Below are positions 17,873 to 26,400 of a stretch of DNA of 64,000 nucleotides, in pieces. The stretch spans positions 162,192 to 226,191 of the forward strand of contig NZ_SWCM01000009.1 of the NCBI RefSeq assembly GCF_005116645.1. The letters are read 5' to 3'. The position numbers and the translations under genes are program-made. This DNA comes from Desulfopila sp. IMCC35006. Lineage in GTDB: Bacteria; Desulfobacterota; Desulfobulbia; Desulfobulbales; Desulfocapsaceae. A model generated the notes under the pieces. It made no database searches. It was not told the origin of the DNA and saw only the letters and a list, made by a program, of their open reading frames with translations. Position 1 is the first letter of the stretch. Each line of letters begins with the position of its first letter.

Positions 17873-19120
17873 ATGCCAATAACCACCGATCCGAAGCTCA
17901 GGTCCTTTGTCGACTATGACGAAAAATCCCATTTCCCAATACAAAATCTCCCCTTTGGCATCTTTACAGAAAAGGGCCAGACCAGGCCCGGAGTGCGCAT
18001 AGGCGATATGGTGCTTGACCTGGCGGTTCTGGAAAAAAGAGGTTTTTTCCCCTCCCGGCCGAAGCTTTTCAATACCAGCACCCTCAATCCCTTTCTCGCG
18101 ATGGGCCGATCAACCTGGCGTGCAGTACGGGCAACGGTTTCCCGCCTGTTAAGAGAGGATGTAGGTGAACTTCGCGACAATAGTGAATTGCGAGGCAAGG
18201 CTTTAATTCCGGTGCAAAATATCACTTTGCAGATGCCGGTGGCCATAGGCGATTACACAGATTTTTATTCATCGAGAGAGCATGCCGTAAACGTTGGGAC
18301 GATGTTCAGGGGAAAAGAAAATGCCCTCATGCCCAACTGGCGGCATCTGCCGGTCGCTTATCATGGCCGGTCGAGCTCAGTGGTTTTGAGCGGGACACCG
18401 ATACGAAGGCCAAGAGGCCAGGTGATACTTGAGAATCAGGAAAACCCGGTCTTCACGGCCAGCAGGCTGCTTGATTTCGAGCTGGAGGTGGGATTTTTCA
18501 TTGGCCCCGGCTCCGAGCTGGGCCACCCTGTCCCGGTGGATGCTGCCGCTGAGCATATCTTCGGGATGGTACTGGTCAACGACTGGTCGGCCCGGGATAT
18601 CCAGAAGTGGGAATACCAGCCGCTCGGCCCGTTTACGGCTAAAAATTTCGCCACCTCCATCTCGCCATGGGTGGTCCCGCTCGACGCCCTTGAACCCTTC
18701 CTTTGTAAAGCCCCGGAACAGGTCCCGCGCCCTCTGCCCTATCTGCAGGCAAAAAACGCCCGGACCTACGACATCAACCTGGAAGTCTATCTGCAGAACT
18801 CGCGTATCTCCAGCAGCAATTTCAAATACCTGTACTGGAACATCGCGCAGCAGCTGGCCCATCACACCATAACCGGGTGCAACGTGAACCCGGGCGACCT
18901 GATGGCGTCCGGCACCATCAGCGCCCCCGGGGAAGGGGGTTGCGGGAGCATGCTGGAGCTCTCCTGGAACGGGAGCAAACCAATCAGGCTGCACAACGGG
19001 GAAGAGCGGAAATTCCTTCGGGACGGGGATACCGTCACCCTCACCGGCTGGTGCCAGGGAGCAGGGTTTCGGGTTGGTTTTGGCGAGGTGACGGGAACCA
19101 TCCTCCCTGCTCTTGACTAA
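17873..19120 (+). CDS. fahA: Fumarylacetoacetase
   Basis: It cleaves fumarylacetoacetate to fumarate and acetoacetate, the last step of the pathway; 415 aa. The N-terminal SH3-like part is followed by the FAH catalytic domain with metal ligands in DYTDFYSSREHAVNVG (Asp and catalytic His), FELEVGFFIG (two Glu) and VLVNDWSARDIQKWE (Asp). The C-terminus ends ITGCNVNPGDLMASGTIS and FGEVTGTILPA, as expected. Maleylacetoacetate isomerase, needed between hmgA and fahA, is not in this window. Confidence 0.94.
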   Translation: MPITTDPKLRSFVDYDEKSHFPIQNLPFGIFTEKGQTRPGVRIGDMVLDLAVLEKRGFFPSRPKLFNTSTLNPFLAMGRSTWRAVRATVSRLLREDVGELRDNSELRGKALIPVQNITLQMPVAIGDYTDFYSSREHAVNVGTMFRGKENALMPNWRHLPVAYHGRSSSVVLSGTPIRRPRGQVILENQENPVFTASRLLDFELEVGFFIGPGSELGHPVPVDAAAEHIFGMVLVNDWSARDIQKWEYQPLGPFTAKNFATSISPWVVPLDALEPFLCKAPEQVPRPLPYLQAKNARTYDINLEVYLQNSRISSSNFKYLYWNIAQQLAHHTITGCNVNPGDLMASGTISAPGEGGCGSMLELSWNGSKPIRLHNGEERKFLRDGDTVTLTGWCQGAGFRVGFGEVTGTILPALD

Positions 19121-19160
19121 ACTGCGACAGATGAAGATTTCTATGTTCTTTGGGACGTTT

Positions 19161-19769
19161 TTACGCCACCATCAACGCTGTACTTATCATGGTTTTGAGT
19201 TCCTGGTAATTTCTGGTTACCGGTACCTTCGGAAAATCGACCAGAATCGAATCAGGCGGGTTAAAGAAAAATCCCTGGTTCGCCTCCTGAATCATGCCGA
19301 CATCATTGTAAGAATCACCAAAGGCTATCACGTGATAATTAAGCCCTTTCAAGGCCTTGACCGCCTCTGTTTTCTGATTGTTTATCCTGAGGTTATACCC
19401 GGTGATATTCCCCTGGCCATCAATGGTCAAATTGTGGCAGAAAAGTGTCGGGAAATTTAATTTTACCATCAATGGATTGGCAAATTCCTCAAACGTATCC
19501 GACAGAATAATGATCTGTGCCTCCTGCCTGATCCAGTTTAAGGCCTCGACTGCGCCGTCAAGAGGTTCCAGGGTGGCGATCACCTTCTGAAGATCCTGAA
19601 TTTTTAAATTGTGCTCCTTTAATACAGCGAGCCGTTTCGTCATCAGGACATCATAATCCTTGATATCGCGGGTGGTCAGCCGAAGCTCCTCTATTCCGGT
19701 TTTTTCCGCGACACTCACCCACATCTCCGGCAAAAAAACTCCTTCTAAATCGGCTACTAATATTTTCAT
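19161..19769 (-). CDS. thrH: Phosphoserine phosphatase / homoserine phosphotransferase
   Basis: This 202-aa HAD-superfamily enzyme is the ThrH type, which removes phosphate from phosphoserine and can transfer it to homoserine. The HAD motif I nucleophile is in ILVADLEGVFLPE (Asp-Leu-Glu, typical of ThrH, not the usual DxD), motif II is IILSDTFEEF, and motif IV is AFGDSYNDVGM. It closely follows the P. aeruginosa ThrH sequence as I remember it (EKTGI, TTRDI.DYDVLM). It converges on fahA and is transcribed alone from near the hairpin element at 19862. Confidence 0.9.
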   Translation of the reverse strand: MKILVADLEGVFLPEMWVSVAEKTGIEELRLTTRDIKDYDVLMTKRLAVLKEHNLKIQDLQKVIATLEPLDGAVEALNWIRQEAQIIILSDTFEEFANPLMVKLNFPTLFCHNLTIDGQGNITGYNLRINNQKTEAVKALKGLNYHVIAFGDSYNDVGMIQEANQGFFFNPPDSILVDFPKVPVTRNYQELKTMISTALMVA

Positions 19770-19861
19770 TTATGACAAGGCTCCTGGGGAAAATGGGTTG
19801 ATGGATTTTGTATACATGCACTCTCTCGGCATTTCAGTAGTATAACCTGTAATTTTCGGAG

Positions 19862-20075
19862 ATGAGAATCATAAAATTTTATCTCATTGCCCCTCAAGTT
19901 CAGCCACTGAACCAGGGGTGGGCTGTTCGTTTTACGGGTCTCTGCAGCCATGGACGGCTGCAGCGAAGCCCCCAGGGATGGGTTTACGGCGTCCCGGGAA
20001 ACGAACAGCCCACCCCGTTCCATTTCGACTGGCTGAACATGAGGGGAAGAAAGTTTTATCTGATTGCCTCTCATG
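19862..20075. repeat. Nested-hairpin interspersed element, copy 2
   Basis: The element has an outer arm pair (19891-19907 with 20029-20045, one mismatch), a perfect 18-bp inner pair (19915-19932 with 19999-20016), and a central stem GCAGCCATGGACGGCTGC (19944-19961). The core 19969-19995, including CCCAGGGATGGGTTTACGG, is shared in inverted orientation with copy 1 at 15321-15346. An imperfect direct repeat (TTTTATCTCATTGCC.. near 19876, TTTTATCTGATTGCC.. near 20054, each ending CTGAACCAG) flanks it. Frames run through it on both strands but are products of the symmetry. Confidence 0.65.
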
Positions 20076-20137
20076 CAGAGCTCCTGAACCAGAGCGGAGA
20101 CAGCATAGCAGATCTTAACCGAATTGCCGTCAGGTAA

Positions 20138-20409
20138 TCAAGTGCCGCTCTTCGTGGTTGAGTCCCTTCTTACCTGAAAGCTTTATTTCACCTCCAGGAC
20201 AGGTATGCCCCATTCGGGATGTTCGCTGCGATGTGCCAGAAAAAAGCCGCAGTTGGATAATTAAAAGTGTACCACATCTTTTCAGGTGGTTATCTTGTCA
20301 GCAATTGAACAGCAACTGAATCGGTATCTAACGTGCTCTTTGCGGCATTTCGCCTGGCATGCATGGAACACCATGCACGCACACGATCACAAGCTAAGGG
20401 AGTTTACCT
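20138..20409. other. Gene-free stretch
   Basis: No convincing gene, operator or terminator is seen between the hairpin element and the small basic reading frame. Confidence 0.4.
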
Positions 20410-20550
20410 ATGAAATTTCCTGGGAAAATCTTCAGACCGTTGAAAAAAAACCTGCTGAAGATCAGGTTTTCAAGCCTTAATAGACGACCGTCGACCAAGC
20501 GGGAGACCAGTATAAAACTGGTGAAGAGATATTTCAGACTGATCAGGTAA
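20410..20550 (+). CDS. Small very basic protein (candidate)
   Basis: This 46-residue frame is preceded by AAGGGAG at a proper distance from ATG 20410. The product starts MKFPGKIFRPLKKNLLKIRF and contains about 17 Lys or Arg and only one acidic residue, with amphipathic, helix-forming stretches. It could be a nucleic-acid-binding or membrane-active small protein. I know no family. It is convergent with the DnaJ-like gene. Evidence is the ribosome site and composition only. Confidence 0.35.
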   Translation: MKFPGKIFRPLKKNLLKIRFSSLNRRPSTKRETSIKLVKRYFRLIR

Positions 20551-20617
20551 CTGCAACAAAAAAAAATCAACCCACCTTTCACCATCAAACTTTGTTTCTC
20601 AGCCTCGACTGCCGGTT

Positions 20618-21322
20618 TCACCTGATTTTGAAAACGACCGTGAAAATAATTTTTCCAGTATCCGGCGCCCCCGGCCCGAACCGAACCATTTGATTCTCCC
20701 GTATACCTGCAGGGTAACGCAAAGCCATTGTTTTTTCACCCGGCAGAACTCCCGCACCATGACAACGTCGGCAGTGAGAATACCTGGAATATCCATACCC
20801 GGAACAGGCAGGACAGCGTATCCGAACAGGAATTCGCAACGGGACAGTGCCGCCTCTCTGTGCCTGCGCGGGTGACAGGATAATCTCTATGGTTCTGCCG
20901 TCAACGGGTATATTTTCCGGTTGTCGATGCCCCAGGATGGTGCCGGAAAATTGGTCGTCATAGATCCTGTCGAAGGCGGGCCGGAAGTAGCGAAATACTT
21001 TTCGAGGAGACCTGCCGCCGTAAAACGTCGTATTTTCATCCGGAACAAGAGGTTCAACCGTTTCTCTATGAAAATTGTGCACAGGCTCCGCACGCCTTGT
21101 TTGCCGTTCTCCAGCAGAATATTGTATGGAGTCATCATAGGATCGACGGCTTTGCGGATCACTGAGGATTGAATAGGCCTCATGAATAACCTGGAATGGC
21201 GTGGGGTTTTGTCCGTAATGATCGGGATGAAATTCTTTGGCAAGTCGTCGATAGGCCGCCTTTATATCAGACTGTGTCGCATTCGAAGGAATGCCCAGTA
21301 TAACATAATAGTTTTTTCGCAT
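20618..21322 (-). CDS. DnaJ-like co-chaperone with reduced zinc-finger region
   Basis: This 234-aa protein begins with a J domain (about residues 3-65) containing the essential HPD (KEFHPDHYG) that stimulates Hsp70 ATPase. After a spacer without a Gly/Phe-rich region comes a minimal zinc-binding part with two Cys-x-x-Cys pairs (CPACSGYG and CRRCHGAG) in place of the four pairs in DnaJ. The C-terminal substrate-binding part is short. AGGAGG precedes the ATG. It lies 61 bases after the ribbon-helix-helix gene on the same strand and opposite two Hsp20 genes, so it is part of a heat-shock locus. Confidence 0.82.
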   Translation of the reverse strand: MRKNYYVILGIPSNATQSDIKAAYRRLAKEFHPDHYGQNPTPFQVIHEAYSILSDPQSRRSYDDSIQYSAGERQTRRAEPVHNFHRETVEPLVPDENTTFYGGRSPRKVFRYFRPAFDRIYDDQFSGTILGHRQPENIPVDGRTIEIILSPAQAQRGGTVPLRIPVRIRCPACSGYGYSRYSHCRRCHGAGVLPGEKTMALRYPAGIRENQMVRFGPGAPDTGKIIFTVVFKIR

Positions 21323-21382
21323 GTCAGATCCTCCTGAAAATGTTCTCGATTCAAAAGAATGCTCTGCTCCCGCAACGTTCTG

Positions 21383-21970
21383 CTACCAATCCTCCATCGG
21401 CATGCCTTTTTCGATAATGGCACTAACAGCCATTATATTTTTTTCTGCAAGACTCAGCTGCTTTTCAAGCATGTCATAGAGGACATCATCTCTGCCGAGC
21501 AGTTTTTCGGTCTTCTCAAGAAGATTTTCCGTAAGTTTCAGATAACTATGCATCTCTTTGAGAATCTTTTTTCTCGTAATATGTTTTTCCAGCTCGGTTT
21601 CGATAATCGGCAAAAGCCTTTTTATGGAGATTTCCACAAGGGTATCTCGGGAGATATTCTCTCTCCTGGCAACATCATTAATCGAACGCAGGGAACTCCT
21701 GCTAATCACAAAGGTCTTCTGACGACGCGCTGACTGGTCTGTTTCGTTTTGCTCCGTTTCCTGGGCCAGTCTGGCGAGCAGCGAGGTATCCTCAATAAGC
21801 TGATCGAGTAGAGACTTTTGCTTGATACCCAGCTGTCCGGCAATAACCCCCAGAAGGTCGATGACTTCCTGGGGAAGTTTGAAGGTGGCTCGAACAGATT
21901 GTTTCTTCCGCAGTTCGTCAAACGATATCTGCTCGTTATTTATGATTTTTCCGTCATCTTTACTGTCCAT
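21383..21970 (-). CDS. Putative regulator with two ribbon-helix-helix-like segments
   Basis: This 195-aa protein is not one I can name. Two segments look like ribbon-helix-helix DNA-binding motifs: SVRATFKLPQEVIDLLGVIA (about residues 25-60) and KTFVISRSSLRSINDVARRE (about 85-125), each a beta strand then two helices. The C-terminal 70 residues are helical and probably oligomerise. AAAGGAG precedes the ATG. It is divergent from the first Hsp20 gene and upstream of the DnaJ-like gene. The shared intergenic region holds a palindrome at 22009-22024, so I infer that it controls this heat-shock cluster. Confidence 0.6.
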   Translation of the reverse strand: MDSKDDGKIINNEQISFDELRKKQSVRATFKLPQEVIDLLGVIAGQLGIKQKSLLDQLIEDTSLLARLAQETEQNETDQSARRQKTFVISRSSLRSINDVARRENISRDTLVEISIKRLLPIIETELEKHITRKKILKEMHSYLKLTENLLEKTEKLLGRDDVLYDMLEKQLSLAEKNIMAVSAIIEKGMPMEDW

Positions 21971-22008
21971 AGCAATTTCTCCTTTCCTATGAACTACATC
22001 ATTTTCAT

Positions 22009-22024
22009 TACTATGTCAATAGTA
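22009..22024. promoter_or_regulatory. Palindrome, candidate operator of the heat-shock locus
   Basis: TACTAT-GTCA-ATAGTA is a perfect inverted repeat about 40 bases before the ribbon-helix-helix gene. A related half-site, TACTATATTGACA (22068-22080), overlaps the -35 box of the divergent Hsp20 promoter. Confidence 0.5.
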
Positions 22025-22074
22025 TGTATTAAAAGTAATATTTCTATGATTTCAAAAAAAATATTCTTACTATA

Positions 22075-22103
22075 TTGACATGCAATTTCACCGTATTTAT
22101 TTT
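22075..22103 (+). promoter_or_regulatory. Candidate promoter of the hsp20 pair
   Basis: TTGACA (22075-22080), a 17-base spacer and TATTTT (22098-22103) form a sigma70-like promoter, leaving a leader of about 130 bases. I found no CIRCE element and no clear sigma32 box. Confidence 0.5.
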
Positions 22104-22244
22104 TCATGGCAAGTGAAGATTAAAGAGTTCTCTGAGATTTTTCATGGGACTCTTGCCAAATTGAAAAGAGTGAAAGTTTTTCTGCGACGCGTTCTCTCAC
22201 GAGCACCGTCGAACGCAACCCTTTAAACAGGAGGAGGAGGCGCT

Positions 22245-22691
22245 ATGTGGACAAGAATGAATGATTTTAATCGAATGTTGGATGCGATGGACCGTCTTCG
22301 TTCAAATCTGAACAGGGTATACCTGGATTACGACCGGTCTTATGGCGATGAGTTTGGCTGGAGAACTCAAAACGGATTTCCCCGGACAAATCTAAGCGAG
22401 AGTGGCGATTCTTTCCAGCTTATTGCCGAGGTTCCCGGACTGACCAAAGACGACCTCAATATCAGGATCCAGGGCAACTATCTGGAATTGAGCGGTACAC
22501 GTAAATCCGATGCCCCAAAGGATTACAAGGCTCAGCGTGTTGAGCGGGATACTGCCTCATTCACCCGCAGCTTCACCCTGCCGTCTGAAGTTGATGCCGA
22601 CAAGATTGAAGCGGTTTTGCAAGATGGCCTCCTGTCCCTCTCATTACCGAAGGCAGAGGCTGCAAAACCAAAGCAGATCAGTATCAGTTAA
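22245..22691 (+). CDS. Small heat-shock protein, Hsp20/IbpA family
   Basis: This 148-aa holdase binds unfolding proteins and forms oligomers. The alpha-crystallin domain covers about residues 45-140: FQLIAEVPGLTKDDLNIRI, LELSGTRK, FTRSFTLPSEVDADKI and the C-terminal LQDGLLSLSLPK, followed by the KPKQISIS tail. The N-terminal arm is short. It has a very strong GGAGGAGGAGG ribosome site. It is 41 bases from a second Hsp20 gene of a different subtype, a pairing common in Desulfobacterota heat-shock loci. Confidence 0.92.
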   Translation: MWTRMNDFNRMLDAMDRLRSNLNRVYLDYDRSYGDEFGWRTQNGFPRTNLSESGDSFQLIAEVPGLTKDDLNIRIQGNYLELSGTRKSDAPKDYKAQRVERDTASFTRSFTLPSEVDADKIEAVLQDGLLSLSLPKAEAAKPKQISIS

Positions 22692-22732
22692 CGTCCCTTA
22701 GAAACTGCGAATACGTTTTTGGAGGTTGAGCT

Positions 22733-23119
22733 ATGAATGAGACGAATGAATTAGCAACGAGAAAAGAGAATATGCTGGAAAAGCGCGTGGAATTGCCAAA
22801 GATTGCACCTGCTGTGGATATATTTGAAAACGAGGACGAGATCCTGCTGCATGCCGACATGCCGGGTGTTACCAGGGAGAATGTAACTGTCAACGTTGAT
22901 AACGGCAAACTGGAAATTTCCGGGATTCGCAATTTACAAAAGAAAGGGAACAGCACCTGGCAGGAATTCACCGATGTTGAATACCGGAGGGTTTTTGCCG
23001 TACCCCAGACCATCGTTGTCAGCAAAGTGCATGCGGAACTCAAGGAAGGAGTGCTGAAACTTCATCTGCCAAAAGCAGAGGAATCCAAACCTCGAACCAT
23101 CAAGATCAGTCAGCTGTAA
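22733..23119 (+). CDS. Small heat-shock protein, Hsp20 family (second copy)
   Basis: This 128-aa protein is another alpha-crystallin holdase. Conserved blocks are LLHADMPGVTRENVTVNVDN, KLEISG, YRRVFAVPQTIVVSKVHAEL and EGVLKLHLPKAEESKPRTIK. It differs clearly from the upstream copy, so the pair is not a recent duplication and may form mixed oligomers. GGAGG precedes the ATG. It is followed by a strong terminator at 23197-23242. Confidence 0.92.
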   Translation: MNETNELATRKENMLEKRVELPKIAPAVDIFENEDEILLHADMPGVTRENVTVNVDNGKLEISGIRNLQKKGNSTWQEFTDVEYRRVFAVPQTIVVSKVHAELKEGVLKLHLPKAEESKPRTIKISQL

Positions 23120-23196
23120 ATCGCTGGCTATTGGGCGGGAATTGCTGGCCAAAGCAACCGTTCATTGAACGGCCACCTCACCAGGTCGCATGAGAG

Positions 23197-23242
23197 AACA
23201 GGCGGGAAATCGTGGTAAAACGATTTCCCGCCTGTTTTTTTT
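23197..23242 (+). terminator. Rho-independent terminator of the hsp20 operon
   Basis: AACAGGCGGGAAATCGT (23197-23213) pairs perfectly with ACGATTTCCCGCCTGTT (23220-23236) over 17 bp with loop GGTAAA, and a run of T follows to 23242. Confidence 0.95.
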
Positions 23243-23268
23243 CCGGACGAGCTACGACAAAAAGAGAG

Positions 23269-23467
23269 TTGACAATCGGGCCAGGTGTCTAAAATTAATT
23301 GATACGAATTATTATTCATATCTTTGCCACAACCTGGTGTGTAGACACTTTTACTTGTTTGCTTCCTGTCACACAGCGGTCGAAATAGAAACACTACTCC
23401 ACACTTTCAACATGAATGTAAAAAACGGTGCATAGTAACCATGCACTGTTTCTGGGAGGAGGTAACA
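23269..23467 (+). promoter_or_regulatory. Leader of the three-gene caspase cassette
   Basis: TTGACA (23269-23274) with TAAAAT (23290-23295) is a possible promoter, although the 15-base spacer is short. A hairpin with arms 23423-23433 and 23441-23451 (one mismatch) stands just before the ribosome site GGGAGGAGG (about 23454-23462) and could affect translation. A 7-bp inverted repeat (GTGTCTA at 23285, TAGACAC at 23342) spans the region. Confidence 0.4.
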
Positions 23468-26400
23468 GTGAATATTAATGCGATTGCTGATGCCGCAAAA
23501 GTCAGTCCTCAACGAACAATTCTTGCGTCCCACCCCAAAAAACCAAGAGCTGACAGTACGCTTTTTCTCAGCCGTTCCGTCTCCGCAAACCTGCACGGCG
23601 GGCAGCATCACACGGTCGTCGGCGTGCATATCGTACTGGCGGCAGGCAACCCTAACGGACTATGGGAAGAGTTCCATATCGATCGTGCAGCGCAGAAACA
23701 TAATGCCAGCCAGCAAAAGAAAGATGACCGCACGTTTTTGATGGCGACCAGATCACTGACGATCTGCTGCGACACCCTGGAGATTCACGGTGCGTTCTGC
23801 CTCCCTGAAGCGGATGTGGCAATTTACGCACGCCGTTTGATATGGGCCACCGAAAATGCAGGCATCAATACCTCCCCTCTTCCCTGGGACATTCCCAAGG
23901 CGCCGGACGCCGCCGGGGCAACTCCCGGTGAAAACGGGGCGAACGGAAGGCACGCCGGCTCCCTGAAGATCATGGTGGCAGAAATTACATCTCCGGGTAT
24001 CGGCATACCGCGCCTGATTGCCCTGGGCGGCCGCGGTCAAGATCCGGGCAACGGCCTGAATGGCCAGCCCGGCAAGAGTATGCCGGGCATTAAATCTGCG
24101 TCCTTTGAAGCCCACAACCTGGTTGGAGTAAGCAATACCTTGCAGGTGGATTTCTCTCCGCCAGCGGTCTACATCAATGCAAAATGGTATCTCGGAGGTT
24201 CGGCGGTTGGTATTCCATTACTCTCCGATCCCCGGGGGACAAACTCTTTTCCGACCGACGGCACTCATGCGGTTGCCCCGGGGACCCCCGGCAACGGCGG
24301 CAACGGCGGCAGACTGACCACGAATTCAGCAACTGTTGCGGCTGGATTTAAAAGCGACGGAGGCACAGCCGGCAAAACTGCCCCGAACTGCAGGGGCGGC
24401 GAGGCGGGCACTCCGGCCACCAGCGCTGCCTATGACCTCTATATGTATTTTTTCCCCTGGAAATCGACCAATAAACCGAATCACGATAAGAACAAAAAAA
24501 AACCGGACCACACCACCCGCAAAGGCAATGATGCCCCGGCCAGGCCGGCCGCCATAGGCGCCGGGACCAGAGCAGACCCTGTCCTGATTGAATGTGCCAA
24601 TGCGTGGCTGCACCCTCTCAGCCTGCAGATCGTGATCGAATTCGCCCGGGAGCTGTTTCTAGCAGGCGACCGTCTCCCGGTACAGGCGCTGCTGGAAAAC
24701 TATGCCGAAGGCCTCGCTTTACCCATACCCAAGAGCACAAAGAACCAGGCGGACTCGCCCTGGGACAATGTTCCCGCCAGCCAGTGGACAGCGGCACAGA
24801 CCGAGATTGCCTCGATGCTGCAGCGTCTGCGTGCCCAGCTGGATTATTTCGGCAATCCCGCCGGCTATACCCCATTGCTGTCGCTGCAGGGCTCGATCAA
24901 GTTATATCAGGGGGCAACCCGGAGGGCCCTGCGGACGATGCTGCTTGCCGAATGGGTGAATGACGAGACCCATAAAGCGGACCAGGCTGTTGCCCTGTTC
25001 GAGGATCTCATCGATGACACCGTCCAGGACACGACACAGGCTGTTGACCAGGTGCTGACTGCGGAAAAGAAAATCAACCAAGTGACCCAGGAACTCGACG
25101 GCCTGGAACAGAATCTGACCACCATTGGGGTGGAGCTCGACGAAAAAAGGACCGAGCTTCTCGGCCAGGCGGAGACCACCAAAGAGCAGCAGGCACTTAT
25201 CAAATTCAGCATCAAGATGGCGGGCGCCATCTGCCAGATTATCCCGGTCGGCCAGCCTGCCCTTGCCGCGGTCGGTTCCCTGGCAGGGGTGAGTGCCGAT
25301 CTCATTGGCAGCGATCCCGAAAGTGCACCGGACACGATTTCCAAGATGGGCGGCACCATCACCAAGGCACGGGAGGCGGCCAATAAGTCCCGGGAAGCCA
25401 GTAAGAAAAGTGTCCAGGAAGCCAAAAAAGGCAAGCCAGGCGACGCCGCGGCCGCCAGTGAGAGTGCTTTGGCGATGAACCAGGCTCTTGACGGGCTGGG
25501 CCCTGCTCTTACTCAATTATCCGGAGCCGTTTCAGCGCTGCAGGTTTCGCAGACGGAAGTCGAGGCCGAGCTGCAGCGCCTTGAGGCCAACTGCCCGGAG
25601 CTGCAGCTTTTGCTTCAGGAGATCAGGGACCTTAACGCCAGGAAGATGGTCCTTTTCGACAAGCTCGCGGTGGCGTTTCATGCACTTGGCGCGGGCTATG
25701 CGCGCCTGGCCTTCAATGCAGCGGCAATTGTCAGCATGCAGCAGGAAAAGGGCAAACAGTTGAGCCGAATCGACCACGAGGCCAGTCTCTTCGTCAGGCA
25801 GCTCGGCAGGCGCTCGCGCCTGACCCTGCTGCAATATCTCTACTATATGGTCAAGGCCTACGAGACCACCCTGCTTCAGCCACTCGATGACGTCGACTGG
25901 CAACTGACCAGGGTGACGGCCAAAATCAATGAACTCCTGAAAGAGGCCAAGGGGTTCGATGGCGCCACCCTGGAGGAAAAGGCCAGGACACTGGAAGTCC
26001 TTTTCGAGGAGAATATCGACCTTATTCGCCAGAAACTGCTGACCGATGCCAGCCAGCTTGGCGAGGTGACGGCTCCGCGGACCCTGTACCTGAGTACAAC
26101 GCAGACTCCCGCTGACCTGGAAGCCCTGCATCGGTTTGGCGAGGTCGAGATTGACCCCTTCGCCTATGGCTTTGTCGATGCCAGGACGCAGCTGGCACGG
26201 CTGAGCGATGCGGACCTCGAGGCGGTTCTCTTTGACCCGGACAAACCGCAACTGCCGGAAGGTTCTCAGGTGATAGTCGATCTGATTCCGTCAAACAGCG
26301 GGACCCTGCGCAGGGCCGAAACCCTGTGCGCCGTCTACAGTGACGCGCCAATCCGCTGGAACTGGACCTGCTCTGGGGCCAAAATTGCTAAAAGCCTGCC

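Noticed and set aside
19766..20137. Overlapping short frames on both strands through the hairpin element
   Set aside because: They arise from the inverted symmetry and direct repeats of the element; no ribosome site and no protein family.
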